Below, piece after piece: positions 8,501 to 16,620 of a stretch of DNA of 64,000 bases. A program made the position numbers and the translations under genes. The stretch is taken from assembly GCF_000463155.2 (NCBI RefSeq), contig NZ_AWFZ01000028.1:508381-572380 (forward strand). The letters are read 5' to 3'. Each line of letters starts with the position of its first letter. Positions within the stretch are counted from its first letter, which is position 1. The notes below the pieces were generated by a model, which saw only the letters and a list, made by a program, of their open reading frames with translations, ran no database searches and had not been told where the DNA came from. The DNA is from Siccibacter turicensis LMG 23730 (lineage in GTDB: Bacteria; Pseudomonadota; Gammaproteobacteria; Enterobacterales; Enterobacteriaceae).

Positions 8501-9577
8501 ATGAAAAAGACAGCTATCGCGATTGCAGTGGCACTGGCTGGCTTCGCTACCGTAGCGCAAGCCGCACCGAAAGATAACACCTGGTACACTGGTGCTAAGC
8601 TGGGTTGGTCCCAGTACCACGACACCGGTTTCGACGGTAACGGCTACGACAATGGTATCGGTAGTGGTCCGACCCACGAAAACCAGCTGGGCGCTGGTGC
8701 GTTCGCCGGTTACCAGGTTAACCCGTATGTTGGTTTCGAAATCGGTTATGACTGGTTAGGACGTATGGAGTATAAAGGCCAGCCAGAAAACGGCGCTCTG
8801 AAAGCTCAGGGCATCCAGCTGACCACTAAACTCAGCTACCCGGTTACTGACGATCTGGACGTTTATACCCGTCTGGGTGGTATGGTATGGCGTGCAGACG
8901 CTACCGCTGTTAACGCGGAAGGCGTTCGTCTGAAAGATCACGACACTGGCGTATCTCCGCTGGCTGCTGGTGGTGTTGAGTGGGCCGTAACCCGTGACAT
9001 CGCTACCCGTCTGGAATACCAGTGGACCAACAACATCGGTGATCGCAACACCGTTGGTACCCGTCCGGACAACGGCATGCTAAGCGTTGGTGTTTCCTAC
9101 CGTTTCGGTCAGGAAGAAGCGCCGGCTCCAGTTGTAGCTCCGGCTCCGGCTCCGGCTCCGGAAGTACAGACCAAGCACTTCACTCTGAAGTCTGACGTTC
9201 TGTTCAACTTCAACAAAGCAACCCTGAAGCCGGAAGGCCAACAGGCGCTGGATCAGATGTACAGCCAGCTGAGCAACCTGGATCCGAAAGACGGTTCCGT
9301 AGTGGTTCTGGGCTTCACTGACCGCATCGGTTCTGATGCTTACAACCAGGGTCTGTCTGAGAAACGTGCACAGTCTGTTGTTGACTACCTCGTATCAAAA
9401 GGCATCCCGTCTAACAAGATCTCTGCACGTGGTATGGGCGAATCCAACCCGGTTACTGGCAACACCTGTGACAACGTGAAAGCGCGCGCTGCGCTGATCG
9501 ATTGCCTGGCGCCGGACCGTCGCGTAGAAATCGAAGTTAAAGGCATCAAAGACGTTGTAACTCAGCCGCAGGCTTAA
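8501..9577 (+). CDS. ompA: Outer-membrane protein A
   Basis: 358 residues (E. coli 346). Start at 8501 with GAGGCGC upstream; the frame is open to 8468 but [21 protein letters not shown] is the signal peptide, cleaved before APKDN. Residues about 22-195 are the eight-stranded barrel ending in SVGVSYRF; the extra residues fall in surface loops (for example the [11 protein letters not shown] region). A proline-alanine linker (about 200-215) leads to the periplasmic OmpA-like domain, with [12 protein letters not shown]...[12 protein letters not shown] for peptidoglycan binding and the paired cysteines of [21 protein letters not shown]. It anchors the outer membrane to the wall and is a phage and host-contact protein. 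Codon use is highly biased, as expected for very high expression. A strong terminator follows. Confidence 0.98.
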   Translation: MKKTAIAIAVALAGFATVAQAAPKDNTWYTGAKLGWSQYHDTGFDGNGYDNGIGSGPTHENQLGAGAFAGYQVNPYVGFEIGYDWLGRMEYKGQPENGALKAQGIQLTTKLSYPVTDDLDVYTRLGGMVWRADATAVNAEGVRLKDHDTGVSPLAAGGVEWAVTRDIATRLEYQWTNNIGDRNTVGTRPDNGMLSVGVSYRFGQEEAPAPVVAPAPAPAPEVQTKHFTLKSDVLFNFNKATLKPEGQQALDQMYSQLSNLDPKDGSVVVLGFTDRIGSDAYNQGLSEKRAQSVVDYLVSKGIPSNKISARGMGESNPVTGNTCDNVKARAALIDCLAPDRRVEIEVKGIKDVVTQPQA

Positions 9578-9590
9578 GTTTATCGTCTAC

Positions 9591-9618
9591 AAAAAACCCC
9601 GCTTCGGCGGGGTTTTTT
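9591..9618 (+). terminator. Intrinsic terminator of ompA
   Basis: AAAAAACCCCGC-TTCG-GCGGGGTTTTTT: a strong stem with a UUCG-type tetraloop and T6. The symmetric A6 makes it usable from both sides, so it also faces convergent matP. Confidence 0.93.
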
Positions 9619-9666
9619 ATTGGCTGTCGTAAACTAGCGCGACAGAGATAACGCCTGAACCAGACG

Positions 9667-10122
9667 CTATTTATCCTTATCCAGCATCGCTTTAAGATCC
9701 TGTTTCAGGGTCGACATCTGGCTGGCGTACTTCTCTTTGCGCTCCGCATCTTCAATCAATTGCACAATCGTCTCCGAGAGCGTAATGCCCCTGCGCTGAG
9801 CCAGACCGGCAAGGCGTTGCCAGACCATAAACTCCAGATCGATAGACTTTTTACGGGTGTGCTGATGCTCGGCATTGAAGTGACGTTTGCGGCGTGCACG
9901 AATCGTCTGTTTCATACGGTTCGCGAGTTGCGCATTCATGTGCTTTTCGATCCATCCCAACACCTGCACCGGATCGTTTTCCATGCTGAGTAACAGATCA
10001 ACCGCCTCTTTTGCCGCGCTGGATTCAATATAGCGGGTGATAAGCTCACCCTCCCGGTGTTTCTTCACCAGGTATTTCCACTTCCAGCCGCTTTCGAGAT
10101 TTTCTAGTTGTTGATATTTCAT
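9667..10122 (-). CDS. matP: Macrodomain Ter protein MatP
   Basis: 151 residues (E. coli 150). Two adjacent ATGs (10125 and 10122) are possible; 10122 gives the family N-terminus [26 protein letters not shown]. MatP binds matS sites in the replication terminus region, bridges them, interacts with ZapB and excludes MukBEF from Ter. An N-terminal four-helix bundle (about 1-90), [35 protein letters not shown] (ribbon-helix-helix, about 95-130) and a C-terminal coiled coil ending in a lysine-rich tail are all visible. It diverges from lonH and converges with ompA. The window also encodes its antagonist complex MukBEF and ZapC. I did not find a matS match by eye. Confidence 0.95.
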   Translation of the reverse strand: MKYQQLENLESGWKWKYLVKKHREGELITRYIESSAAKEAVDLLLSMENDPVQVLGWIEKHMNAQLANRMKQTIRARRKRHFNAEHQHTRKKSIDLEFMVWQRLAGLAQRRGITLSETIVQLIEDAERKEKYASQMSTLKQDLKAMLDKDK

Positions 10123-10307
10123 CATAATCTCAGTGTGACCGCGTAACTCATTTCAGAATATCAGTTTTTTACTGTTTCGCTGAGCAGAAATCGTCTGGAT
10201 GTGATGCCGGGTAAGAATCTTCAGCCCGATTTACGCTTTTGCGCTGTGAAGCCTCGCCGGTTCCGGTATAATCTCGCTTTTGAAATCCGACTGAAAAAAC
10301 ATCGACT

Positions 10308-12065
10308 TTGACCATTACCCGATTAGCGTGGCACGCACTTAAGCCAGACACCGACAGTTTCGCTGAGGTGTTCACGACGTCCGAAACGCATAGCGATGAC
10401 GTTGATTTCTCCTCTCTGCAGCCCCGTTTATGTTACGGGCTCGAACAGCTTCATCAACCCGCGGCCTCCTCATCCTGGATGCTGGTGAAAGCGCTGGAAG
10501 CACCCGAATACCTGACGCTTATTACGCAGCTTGCTCGTCAGGCGGCGCCTGCCGTGGGGCTTGAGAACATCGGCGGCCGCTACGTTATCGAAGGTCAACA
10601 GATCACGCTGCAACCGGCACTCTCCGCGGACGACGATTTTGCGCCGCGCGGCGAGGTCGTCAGCGCAGACTGGATTGAGAGCGAACAGCTCTTTGGCTGC
10701 GTGCGTCAGTTTGGCGCGACCCTGTCGCTGCAACCCGGTCTGATTCACCGCGCTAACGGCGGCACGCTGGTGCTGGCCCTGCGCTCGGTGCTGGCTCAGC
10801 CGCTGCTGTGGCTGCGTCTTAAGCAGATGGTGATCCAACGTCGCTTCGACTGGCTGCCGGCTGATGAGAGTCGCCCGCTGCCAGTTGCCATCCCCTCTCT
10901 GCCGCTGAGCCTGAAAGTGATTCTGGTCGGCGACCGTGAGTCGCTGGCAGATTTTCAGGAGATGGAATCGATGCTCGCCGAGCAGGCCATCTATAGTGAA
11001 TATGAAGACACCCTGCAAATCGATGACGACAGCGATATGACGCAGTGGGTTGGCTGGGTTACGGCCTCCGCGCGTGCAAGCCAGCTGCCGGTGCCGGCAG
11101 AAGATAGCTGGCCGGTACTGATTCATGAAGCGGTGCGCTATACCGGCGATCGCCAGACGCTGCCGCTGTGCCCGGTATGGCTGTTGCGCCAGCTGCGGGA
11201 AGTGGCGGCGTTCACCGAGGACGCGCAGTTCACCGCCGCCCAGCTTGAAGAGATGCTGGCGACCCGCGAGTGGCGCGAAGGCTATCTTGCTGAACGGATG
11301 CAGGATGAAATCCTGCTCGATCAGATCCTGATTGAAACCGAAGGGGAACGCGTCGGGCAGATTAACGCCCTCTCGGTGGTGGAATTTCCAGGCCACCCGC
11401 GCGCCTTTGGCGAGCCGTCGCGCATCAGCTGCGTGGTACACATTGGCGACGGTGAGTTCGTTGATATTGAACGCAAAGCTGAACTGGGCGGCAATATTCA
11501 TGCAAAAGGCATGATGATTATGCAGGCCTTTTTGATGACCGAACTGCAGCTTGAGCAGCAGATCCCCTTCTCTGCCTCGCTGACCTTTGAGCAGTCCTAC
11601 AGCGAAGTTGACGGCGATAGCGCCTCCATGGCGGAACTCTGCGCGCTGATTAGCGCCCTGGCAGAAGTGCCGGTCAGCCAGAACGTGGCCATCACCGGGT
11701 CGGTGGATCAGTTCGGTCGTGCACAGCCGGTCGGCGGACTGAATGAAAAAATCGAAGGATTTTTCGCGGTGTGCGATGCACGCGGCCTCAATGGTCAACA
11801 GGGTGTGATCGTTCCCGCTGCCAACGTTCGCCACCTCTGCCTACAGCGCAACGTGCTTGAGGCGGTGAAAGAGGAAAAATTCTTTATCTGGGCAGTAGAG
11901 GACGTGCGTGATGCGCTACCTTTACTGACAACACTTCAGTGGGATGGCGAGGGCGAGACCACCCTTCTCCAGGCTATTCAGGAGCGAATCGCACAGGCTA
12001 CGCAGCATGATGCACGTATGCGCCCCTGGCCGTTACGCTGGCTAAACTGGTTCAACCACAACTGA
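10308..12065 (+). CDS. lonH: Lon-like protease-domain protein LonH (YcbZ)
   Basis: 585 residues (E. coli YcbZ 586). It begins with TTG at 10308 (MTITRLAWHALKPDTDS), supported by homology; the ribosome site is weak. The C-terminal third is a Lon (S16) protease domain with the Ser-Lys dyad: S438 in VDGDSASM and K481 in GGLNEKI, spaced 43 residues as in Lon. The N-terminal part keeps the outline of an AAA+ module (LIHRANGGTLVLAL, LKVILVGDRES) but I see no Walker A (GxxGxGK[ST]) and no acidic Walker B pair, so ATP hydrolysis looks lost. Substrates are unknown. The FadR operator of fabA overlaps its stop codon, so its 3' end doubles as control DNA for the next gene. Confidence 0.92.
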   Translation: MTITRLAWHALKPDTDSFAEVFTTSETHSDDVDFSSLQPRLCYGLEQLHQPAASSSWMLVKALEAPEYLTLITQLARQAAPAVGLENIGGRYVIEGQQITLQPALSADDDFAPRGEVVSADWIESEQLFGCVRQFGATLSLQPGLIHRANGGTLVLALRSVLAQPLLWLRLKQMVIQRRFDWLPADESRPLPVAIPSLPLSLKVILVGDRESLADFQEMESMLAEQAIYSEYEDTLQIDDDSDMTQWVGWVTASARASQLPVPAEDSWPVLIHEAVRYTGDRQTLPLCPVWLLRQLREVAAFTEDAQFTAAQLEEMLATREWREGYLAERMQDEILLDQILIETEGERVGQINALSVVEFPGHPRAFGEPSRISCVVHIGDGEFVDIERKAELGGNIHAKGMMIMQAFLMTELQLEQQIPFSASLTFEQSYSEVDGDSASMAELCALISALAEVPVSQNVAITGSVDQFGRAQPVGGLNEKIEGFFAVCDARGLNGQQGVIVPAANVRHLCLQRNVLEAVKEEKFFIWAVEDVRDALPLLTTLQWDGEGETTLLQAIQERIAQATQHDARMRPWPLRWLNWFNHN

Positions 12066-12076
12066 TCGGACTTGTT
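12060..12076 (+). promoter_or_regulatory. FadR operator upstream of fabA
   Basis: AACTGATCGGACTTGTT agrees with the 17-bp FadR consensus AACTGGTCNGACCAGTT at most positions. It overlaps the lonH stop codon (12063-12065). FadR is the known activator of fabA in enterobacteria. Confidence 0.85.
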
Positions 12077-12077
12077 C

Positions 12078-12095
12078 AGCGTACACGTGTTAGCT
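12078..12095 (+). promoter_or_regulatory. FabR operator upstream of fabA
   Basis: AGCGTACACGTGTTAGCT has the inverted-repeat core GTACA-CG-TGTT of the FabR sites found before fabA and fabB. It starts one base after the FadR site, so activator and repressor sites are adjacent. FabR represses fabA in response to unsaturated acyl thioesters. Confidence 0.85.
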
Positions 12096-12133
12096 AACCT
12101 GCGTCCTTCACTAAAATAAGGCATACTTTAAAC

Positions 12134-12652
12134 ATGGTAGATAAACGCGAATCCTATACAAAAGAAGATCTTCTGGCTTCTGCTCGTGGCGAACTGTTCG
12201 GTGCTGAAGGCCCGCAGCTGCCCGCTCCAAACATGCTGATGATGGACCGCGTGGTCAAAATGACCGAAACCGGCGGTAACTTCGATAAGGGCTATGTGGA
12301 AGCCGAGCTGGATATCAATCCGGATTTGTGGTTCTTTGGCTGCCACTTCATTGGCGACCCGGTTATGCCTGGCTGCCTCGGCCTTGATGCCATGTGGCAG
12401 CTGGTTGGCTTTTACCTGGGCTGGCTCGGCGGCGAAGGCAAAGGCCGCGCGCTGGGCGTGGGCGAAGTGAAATTCACCGGTCAGGTTCTGCCGACCGCGA
12501 AAAAAGTCACCTACCGTATTCACTTCAAGCGTGTGGTAAACCGCCGCCTGATCATGGGCGTAGCCGATGGCGAAGTGCTGGTAGATGGCAACCTCATCTA
12601 TACCGCCAACGATTTGAAAGTGGGTCTGTTTAAAGATACCTCCGCGTTCTGA
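12134..12652 (+). CDS. fabA: 3-hydroxydecanoyl-[ACP] dehydratase/isomerase
   Basis: 172 residues, the family length. FabA dehydrates 3-hydroxydecanoyl-ACP and isomerises trans-2- to cis-3-decenoyl-ACP, the branch point to unsaturated fatty acids. The hot-dog fold is complete, with catalytic H71 in [14 protein letters not shown] and D85 in [10 protein letters not shown] (numbered with the initiator Met). The sequence is nearly identical to E. coli FabA. Transcription control can be read upstream: a FadR activator site and a FabR repressor site side by side. An intrinsic terminator follows, and rmf converges from the other side. Confidence 0.98.
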   Translation: MVDKRESYTKEDLLASARGELFGAEGPQLPAPNMLMMDRVVKMTETGGNFDKGYVEAELDINPDLWFFGCHFIGDPVMPGCLGLDAMWQLVGFYLGWLGGEGKGRALGVGEVKFTGQVLPTAKKVTYRIHFKRVVNRRLIMGVADGEVLVDGNLIYTANDLKVGLFKDTSAF

Positions 12653-12682
12653 TTCGTCGAACGTTTCAGGCTCCAGAAAGGC

Positions 12683-12713
12683 GAAACCTCCGCAGTGCGG
12701 AGGTTTCTTTTTT
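12683..12713 (+). terminator. Intrinsic terminator of fabA
   Basis: GAAACCTCCGCA and TGCGGAGGTTTC form a 12-bp stem followed by CTTTTTT. It ends about 13 bp from the rmf stop codon. Confidence 0.92.
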
Positions 12714-12725
12714 AAAGAGACTGAG

Positions 12726-12893
12726 TCAGGCGATTTGAGCCCTGTCCTCCATGGCTTCTCGCCAGCCTCCCATCCAGTAAGATCTTTGATTCAGAGTCTG
12801 GTACGGACACATCTCTTTCGAGCGACCGGTTATCCCGGCCTGGTAACCACGGTGATGAGCCCGTTCCAGGCGATCTCGTTTTTGTCTCTTCAT
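12726..12893 (-). CDS. rmf: Ribosome modulation factor
   Basis: 55 residues, exactly the E. coli length, found by translating the minus strand: it opens MKRQKRDRLERAHHRGYQAG and continues to MCPYQTLNQRSYWMGGWREA. RMF binds the 30S subunit in stationary phase and drives formation of inactive 100S ribosome dimers. It is very basic with the conserved GYQAG, R-S-K-E-M-C-P and GGWREA motifs. GAGG lies 3 nt and GAGGG about 11 nt before the ATG. It lies downstream of pqiC on the same strand but behind a terminator and a promoter of its own (12965-12993), so it is likely a separate unit. A longer frame on the opposite strand (12735-13064) is a shadow. Confidence 0.96.
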   Translation of the reverse strand: MKRQKRDRLERAHHRGYQAGITGRSKEMCPYQTLNQRSYWMGGWREAMEDRAQIA

Positions 12894-12964
12894 GCCTCGT
12901 TTCCCTCATTCTTTGATCTGGTGGAAATGAAAACAGTGATTACAAAGTATGCAATCACCGTTAA

Positions 12965-12993
12965 GGATTACGCTCAAAGAACCGGATCGTCAA
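12965..12993 (-). promoter_or_regulatory. Candidate rmf promoter
   Basis: On the minus strand, TTGACG (12988-12993) and TAATCC (12965-12970) are 17 bp apart, giving a leader of roughly 65 nt. Consensus match only. Confidence 0.5.
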
Positions 12994-13085
12994 TGCGCAA
13001 AATTCACGCCAATGTCATAAATGTGAAGTATGTCCAGGACGGCGTAACCGGAAACGTGCCTTAGTTTTGGCTAACTCTCTGCCCA

Positions 13086-13123
13086 TAAAAGAAAAGCCGC
13101 GACCTGAAGGCCGCGGCTTTTTT
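13086..13123 (-). terminator. Intrinsic terminator of the pqi operon
   Basis: On the minus strand AAAAAAGCCGCG, a 10-nt loop, then CGCGGCTTTTCTTTT, just past the pqiC stop. Confidence 0.85.
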
Positions 13124-13138
13124 GACGATACCCTTTGC

Positions 13139-13705
13139 TTATGGCAGCCGGGTTAACTCCCCGGCTATCGCCTGCGCTTCCTGCTGCCAGGCCGCGGCAA
13201 GCTGTTTTACCATGGCATCATAGCCATCTTCCCGCTGCGTCAGCTCCACGTGAAACGGACGTTTGATCAGATCGCCCTGATGACGCAGCAGCCATTCGCC
13301 GCTGACAATCACGCGCCCGTCATAGCGACCATGAAAACCGGTCACGTTGACGTTAAGCGTATCCTGGGTCGCGCCGAGCGGCTGAGACGACACCACCCAG
13401 CCCGGCAGCGCGCTGCTCAGGTTCGCCACCAGCGTATTGCGCAGCTGCTGGTCCAGCGGGCTGGCCCACAGATTGCTGTTGGCAATGACGTACTGCACGT
13501 CGGTGGTCTGATAGACCACGCCACTCCCGGCGAGGTAGTCCGGGACCGTGACCTGCTCCACCCACAGCAGGCGGCTGTTTTGCGCAGTCTGATTAGCAGC
13601 ATAGCTCTGGGGAGCCGAAGGTAGCTGATACCAGGTTGTATCCTGTTCGCTGCTGCTACAGGCGCTCAGCAGGGCGGCAACGATTACGGGTAACCACTTT
13701 TTCAT
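13139..13705 (-). CDS. pqiC: Outer-membrane lipoprotein PqiC
   Basis: 188 residues (E. coli PqiC/YmbA 187). A lipoprotein signal peptide is clear: MKKWLPVIVAALLSA then C16, with the lipobox LLSAC. Serine residues at +2 to +4 favour outer-membrane sorting. The mature part is the ABC-type transport auxiliary (DUF330/PqiC) domain, about residues 25-185. PqiC docks on the PqiB tunnel and completes a bridge for lipid movement between inner and outer membrane. Its start overlaps the pqiB stop by 4 bp, so the two are translationally coupled. It ends the operon before a terminator. Confidence 0.94.
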   Translation of the reverse strand: MKKWLPVIVAALLSACSSSEQDTTWYQLPSAPQSYAANQTAQNSRLLWVEQVTVPDYLAGSGVVYQTTDVQYVIANSNLWASPLDQQLRNTLVANLSSALPGWVVSSQPLGATQDTLNVNVTGFHGRYDGRVIVSGEWLLRHQGDLIKRPFHVELTQREDGYDAMVKQLAAAWQQEAQAIAGELTRLP

Positions 13706-15348
13706 TCTTTCGCCCTCTTCGGCTGCGGATCTTTTTTATCCTTCGCTTCAAACACCAGCGCGTTACTCTTCTCATTCAGCGTACGCAGCACCGGTTGCAG
13801 CTCGCGCAACACCTGATCCAGCCGCTGCATATCGCCCACCATCTTGTTGTACGCCGCTGAGCCTGGCTGGAAGCCCTGCATGCTGCGGTTCAACTCGCGC
13901 AGCGTAGACTGCATATCCTGCGGCAGCTGCTGCGCCGACTGACTGGCGGTGATCTTATTGAGGTTATCGAGCGTCTGCTGCAGACGCTGCATGGTGCGCT
14001 GGGTCTCCGACAGTGAACTGGTCGCCTGCTCGATCATCGGATTGAGCGGCAGATTATTAATCTTGTCGAGCGTATCCATCAGACGCTGCTGGATCTGCGC
14101 CAGCCCGCTGCTGACCGTTGGGATCACGGTATAGCCATCAAAGCTGGTGAGCTCGTCTTTCAGCTTCACTTTGTCATTTGGATAGAAGTCCAGATCCACA
14201 TACAGCGCGCCGGTGACCAGGTTACCGGTTTTCAGCGAGGCGCGCAGGCCCTGTTTAAGCAGCTGCTGAATGTGTTTATTCACTTCCGGATTTTCACCCA
14301 GTTCCTGCTTAAGCCGGCCCGGCTCGATGCGGATCTGCACCGGAATACGGTAGTCGCCGTGCAGCGCCTGACGCAGGCCCGGCACGAAGAACGGCACTTT
14401 ACCTACGGTACCCAGCCGTATGCCACGGAACTCAACCGGTGCGCCAGGCTGGAGCCCGCGAATCGAATCCTTGAAGAACAGCAGGTAGTCGACGTGGTCG
14501 GTATAGAGCGAGTCCTGAATGCTTTTCTGATCGTCATAGAGCGTAAAGGCGGTTTTTTCCGCCACCGGCTGGCCGAGATCCATGCCTTCCGGCACGTCGA
14601 AGGTCACGCCGCCCGAGAAGAGCGTTGTTAACGATCCCATTTCGACGCGCATACCCGCCGAGGAGAGATCGACGGCGATGCCGCTGTCCTTCCAGAAGCG
14701 CACGTTGCTGGTGACCAGACGATCGTTAGGCGCATTGATAAACAGCTGATAGCTCATGGCACGCTTTTGCGTATCGAAGGTACTGGTTTCAACCGAACCG
14801 ACGCGGTAGCCGCGGAACAGCACCGGGTCCCCCGGGGTAAGCTGCCCGGCCTTGGCGCTGTCGAGCACCACGCGAATGCCCTTGGCATCCGGCGGCGCCA
14901 GCGGCGGGGAATCCAGCAGCTTGTACTGCTCCGGCGGCGAGCCTTTCTTGCCCGGTTGCAGTTCAATGTAGGCCCCGGAAAGCAGCGTATTGAGGCCCGA
15001 GACCCCTTCGCGGCCAATCTGCGGCTTCACCACCCAGAACACCGAATCGCCGTGCAGCAGCTTTTCCATACCGGAATTGAGGCGCGCTTTAATCTCTACG
15101 TGCAGCAGATCGTCGGTCAGCACCGCGCTCTCTACCACGCCCACGTCCACGCTGCGGCTTTTGATGGTGGTTTTCCCCCCCTCAATGCCTTCCGCGTTGG
15201 TGGTAATCAGGGTCACTTCCGGGCCCTGATTGCTGTAGTGATAAAACAGGATCCAGGCACCGATGAGCGCCGTTACGATGGGGAAAATCCAGACCGGCGA
15301 CCAGTTGCGCACCTTCTGGACGTTGGCTTCCCCGCGGTTATTTTCCAT
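13702..15348 (-). CDS. pqiB: Intermembrane lipid-transport protein PqiB (three MCE domains)
   Basis: 548 residues (E. coli 546). Start at 15348 (MENNRGEANVQKVRNWSPVWIFPIVTALIGAW), which overlaps the pqiA end by 11 bp; an upstream in-frame ATG would add 20 non-conserved residues. One N-terminal membrane helix (about 17-36) is followed by three MCE domains (about 45-130, 160-250 and 285-390) and a long alpha-helical C-terminus (about 425-535) with heptad-like leucines. In E. coli hexamers stack MCE rings and the helices form a hollow needle spanning the periplasm. It works with PqiA in the inner membrane and PqiC at the outer membrane; the operon is stress-induced (SoxRS/RpoS in E. coli). Confidence 0.96.
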   Translation of the reverse strand: MENNRGEANVQKVRNWSPVWIFPIVTALIGAWILFYHYSNQGPEVTLITTNAEGIEGGKTTIKSRSVDVGVVESAVLTDDLLHVEIKARLNSGMEKLLHGDSVFWVVKPQIGREGVSGLNTLLSGAYIELQPGKKGSPPEQYKLLDSPPLAPPDAKGIRVVLDSAKAGQLTPGDPVLFRGYRVGSVETSTFDTQKRAMSYQLFINAPNDRLVTSNVRFWKDSGIAVDLSSAGMRVEMGSLTTLFSGGVTFDVPEGMDLGQPVAEKTAFTLYDDQKSIQDSLYTDHVDYLLFFKDSIRGLQPGAPVEFRGIRLGTVGKVPFFVPGLRQALHGDYRIPVQIRIEPGRLKQELGENPEVNKHIQQLLKQGLRASLKTGNLVTGALYVDLDFYPNDKVKLKDELTSFDGYTVIPTVSSGLAQIQQRLMDTLDKINNLPLNPMIEQATSSLSETQRTMQRLQQTLDNLNKITASQSAQQLPQDMQSTLRELNRSMQGFQPGSAAYNKMVGDMQRLDQVLRELQPVLRTLNEKSNALVFEAKDKKDPQPKRAKE

Positions 15349-16606
15349 GTTGATAAGGTTCCTCATGGCTTGAGTCTGTCGCACGGTCCCATGACAGGCG
15401 CGGATCAAACGTCATCGCTGCAAACATTGTCAAAATTACCACCAGTGCAAACATCACCGCGCCGATGGCCGGGTAGATGTTCATCAGCCCGCCCATACGA
15501 ACCAGGGCAGACAGCACGGCGATTACAAAAACGTCAATCATTGACCAGCGGCCAACAAACTCCACCACTTCATATATCAGGTGCATCCTTTCACTGTCGC
15601 GTTTGCCGTGCCCTTTTGCATCCCAGCACAGCCAGGCAATGGCGATCATCTTCAGCGTCGGAACCATAATGCTGGCGATGAAGATCACCAGTGCGACGGG
15701 GTACGAGCCATCACTCCACAGCAGCACTACCCCGGCGATGATGGTTGACGGCATGTCGTCCCCCAGCAGGCTGGTAATCATGATGGGGAGAATATTGGCG
15801 GGGAAGTAGAGCATGATCGAGGTCACCAGCAGCGCCATGGTCCACTGCAGGCTGTTCTTGCGCCGCGCTTCACCTTTCACACCGCAACGCGGGCAGCGCT
15901 GCTGTTCGGCGGGAAGAATAGCCGTGCAGCAGCGGCATGAGCGTAGCCCTTGCTGGATACCCGGCACGCCCACACGAAACGGCTGCGTCAGCGCCGTCAT
16001 CGGTTCGAGATCGTCCCACAGCCAGCGGCGATCCACGCACTGCATCGCCCGGAGTTGGGCAAAGCAGAACAGACACCAGGGCACAAAGCTGCTGCCAACG
16101 CCGATATCGCCATAGGCCATCAGCTTGACGAAGCTCACCAGTACCCCGGCGAGGAAAATCTCCGCCATGCCCCAGCTTTTCAGGGCGAACAGTGAGCGAG
16201 CAAGAAACATCTTCACGCCGTGCGGGAGCGCAACGCGATTAACCAGCAGCAGGATGGTGATAAGACAGAACACCGGCACGCACTGAACGAACAGAATAAA
16301 GAACGTGCCGAGACTGGCGTAATCCTCGGAGAACATCACGCCGGGAATCTCCAGCAGCGTGACTTCGCTGACCATCCCGCCTACCTTCATATTGACGAAG
16401 GGAAACAGGTTGGCCAGCAGCAGCATGAACAACGCCGCCAGCGCCCAGGCGGTGGGGCGCTGTCGCGGCGCCTCCCAATTGGTCGTGAGCGTGGTGCCGC
16501 AGCGCGGGCAATTCGCTTTATGTCCCTGCGGCAGCGACGGCAGGGCCACCATCATGTCGCATTGTGGGCACAAAATATGCTGTGCGGCGTGGTGGTGTTC
16601 ACACAT
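15338..16606 (-). CDS. pqiA: Inner-membrane protein PqiA with zinc-ribbon motifs
   Basis: 422 residues (E. coli 417). Two PqiA modules, each made of a cytosolic rubredoxin-like knuckle and four hydrophobic helices. The first knuckle pairs CPQC (about residue 13) with CPRC (about 34), the second CRCC with CPRC (about 225-240). The paralogue LetA has the same design. PqiA is the membrane partner of the MCE protein PqiB and is thought to feed lipid into its tunnel. It is the first gene of pqiABC; uup ends 14 bp upstream, so it may be read through from rlmKL-uup. The C-terminus is a polar tail (RATDSSHEEPYQHGK). Confidence 0.95.
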   Translation of the reverse strand: MCEHHHAAQHILCPQCDMMVALPSLPQGHKANCPRCGTTLTTNWEAPRQRPTAWALAALFMLLLANLFPFVNMKVGGMVSEVTLLEIPGVMFSEDYASLGTFFILFVQCVPVFCLITILLLVNRVALPHGVKMFLARSLFALKSWGMAEIFLAGVLVSFVKLMAYGDIGVGSSFVPWCLFCFAQLRAMQCVDRRWLWDDLEPMTALTQPFRVGVPGIQQGLRSCRCCTAILPAEQQRCPRCGVKGEARRKNSLQWTMALLVTSIMLYFPANILPIMITSLLGDDMPSTIIAGVVLLWSDGSYPVALVIFIASIMVPTLKMIAIAWLCWDAKGHGKRDSERMHLIYEVVEFVGRWSMIDVFVIAVLSALVRMGGLMNIYPAIGAVMFALVVILTMFAAMTFDPRLSWDRATDSSHEEPYQHGK

Positions 16607-16620
16607 GCCCGTCTCCGTTA

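Noticed and set aside
9118-9165. Short-period repeat of CCGGCTCCGG units
   Set aside because: This is the proline-alanine linker of OmpA, a normal feature of the protein, not a DNA-level repeat of interest.
12735-13064. Plus-strand frame of 109 codons over the rmf region
   Set aside because: The minus strand here encodes a perfect-length RMF; the plus frame has no homologues I recognise.
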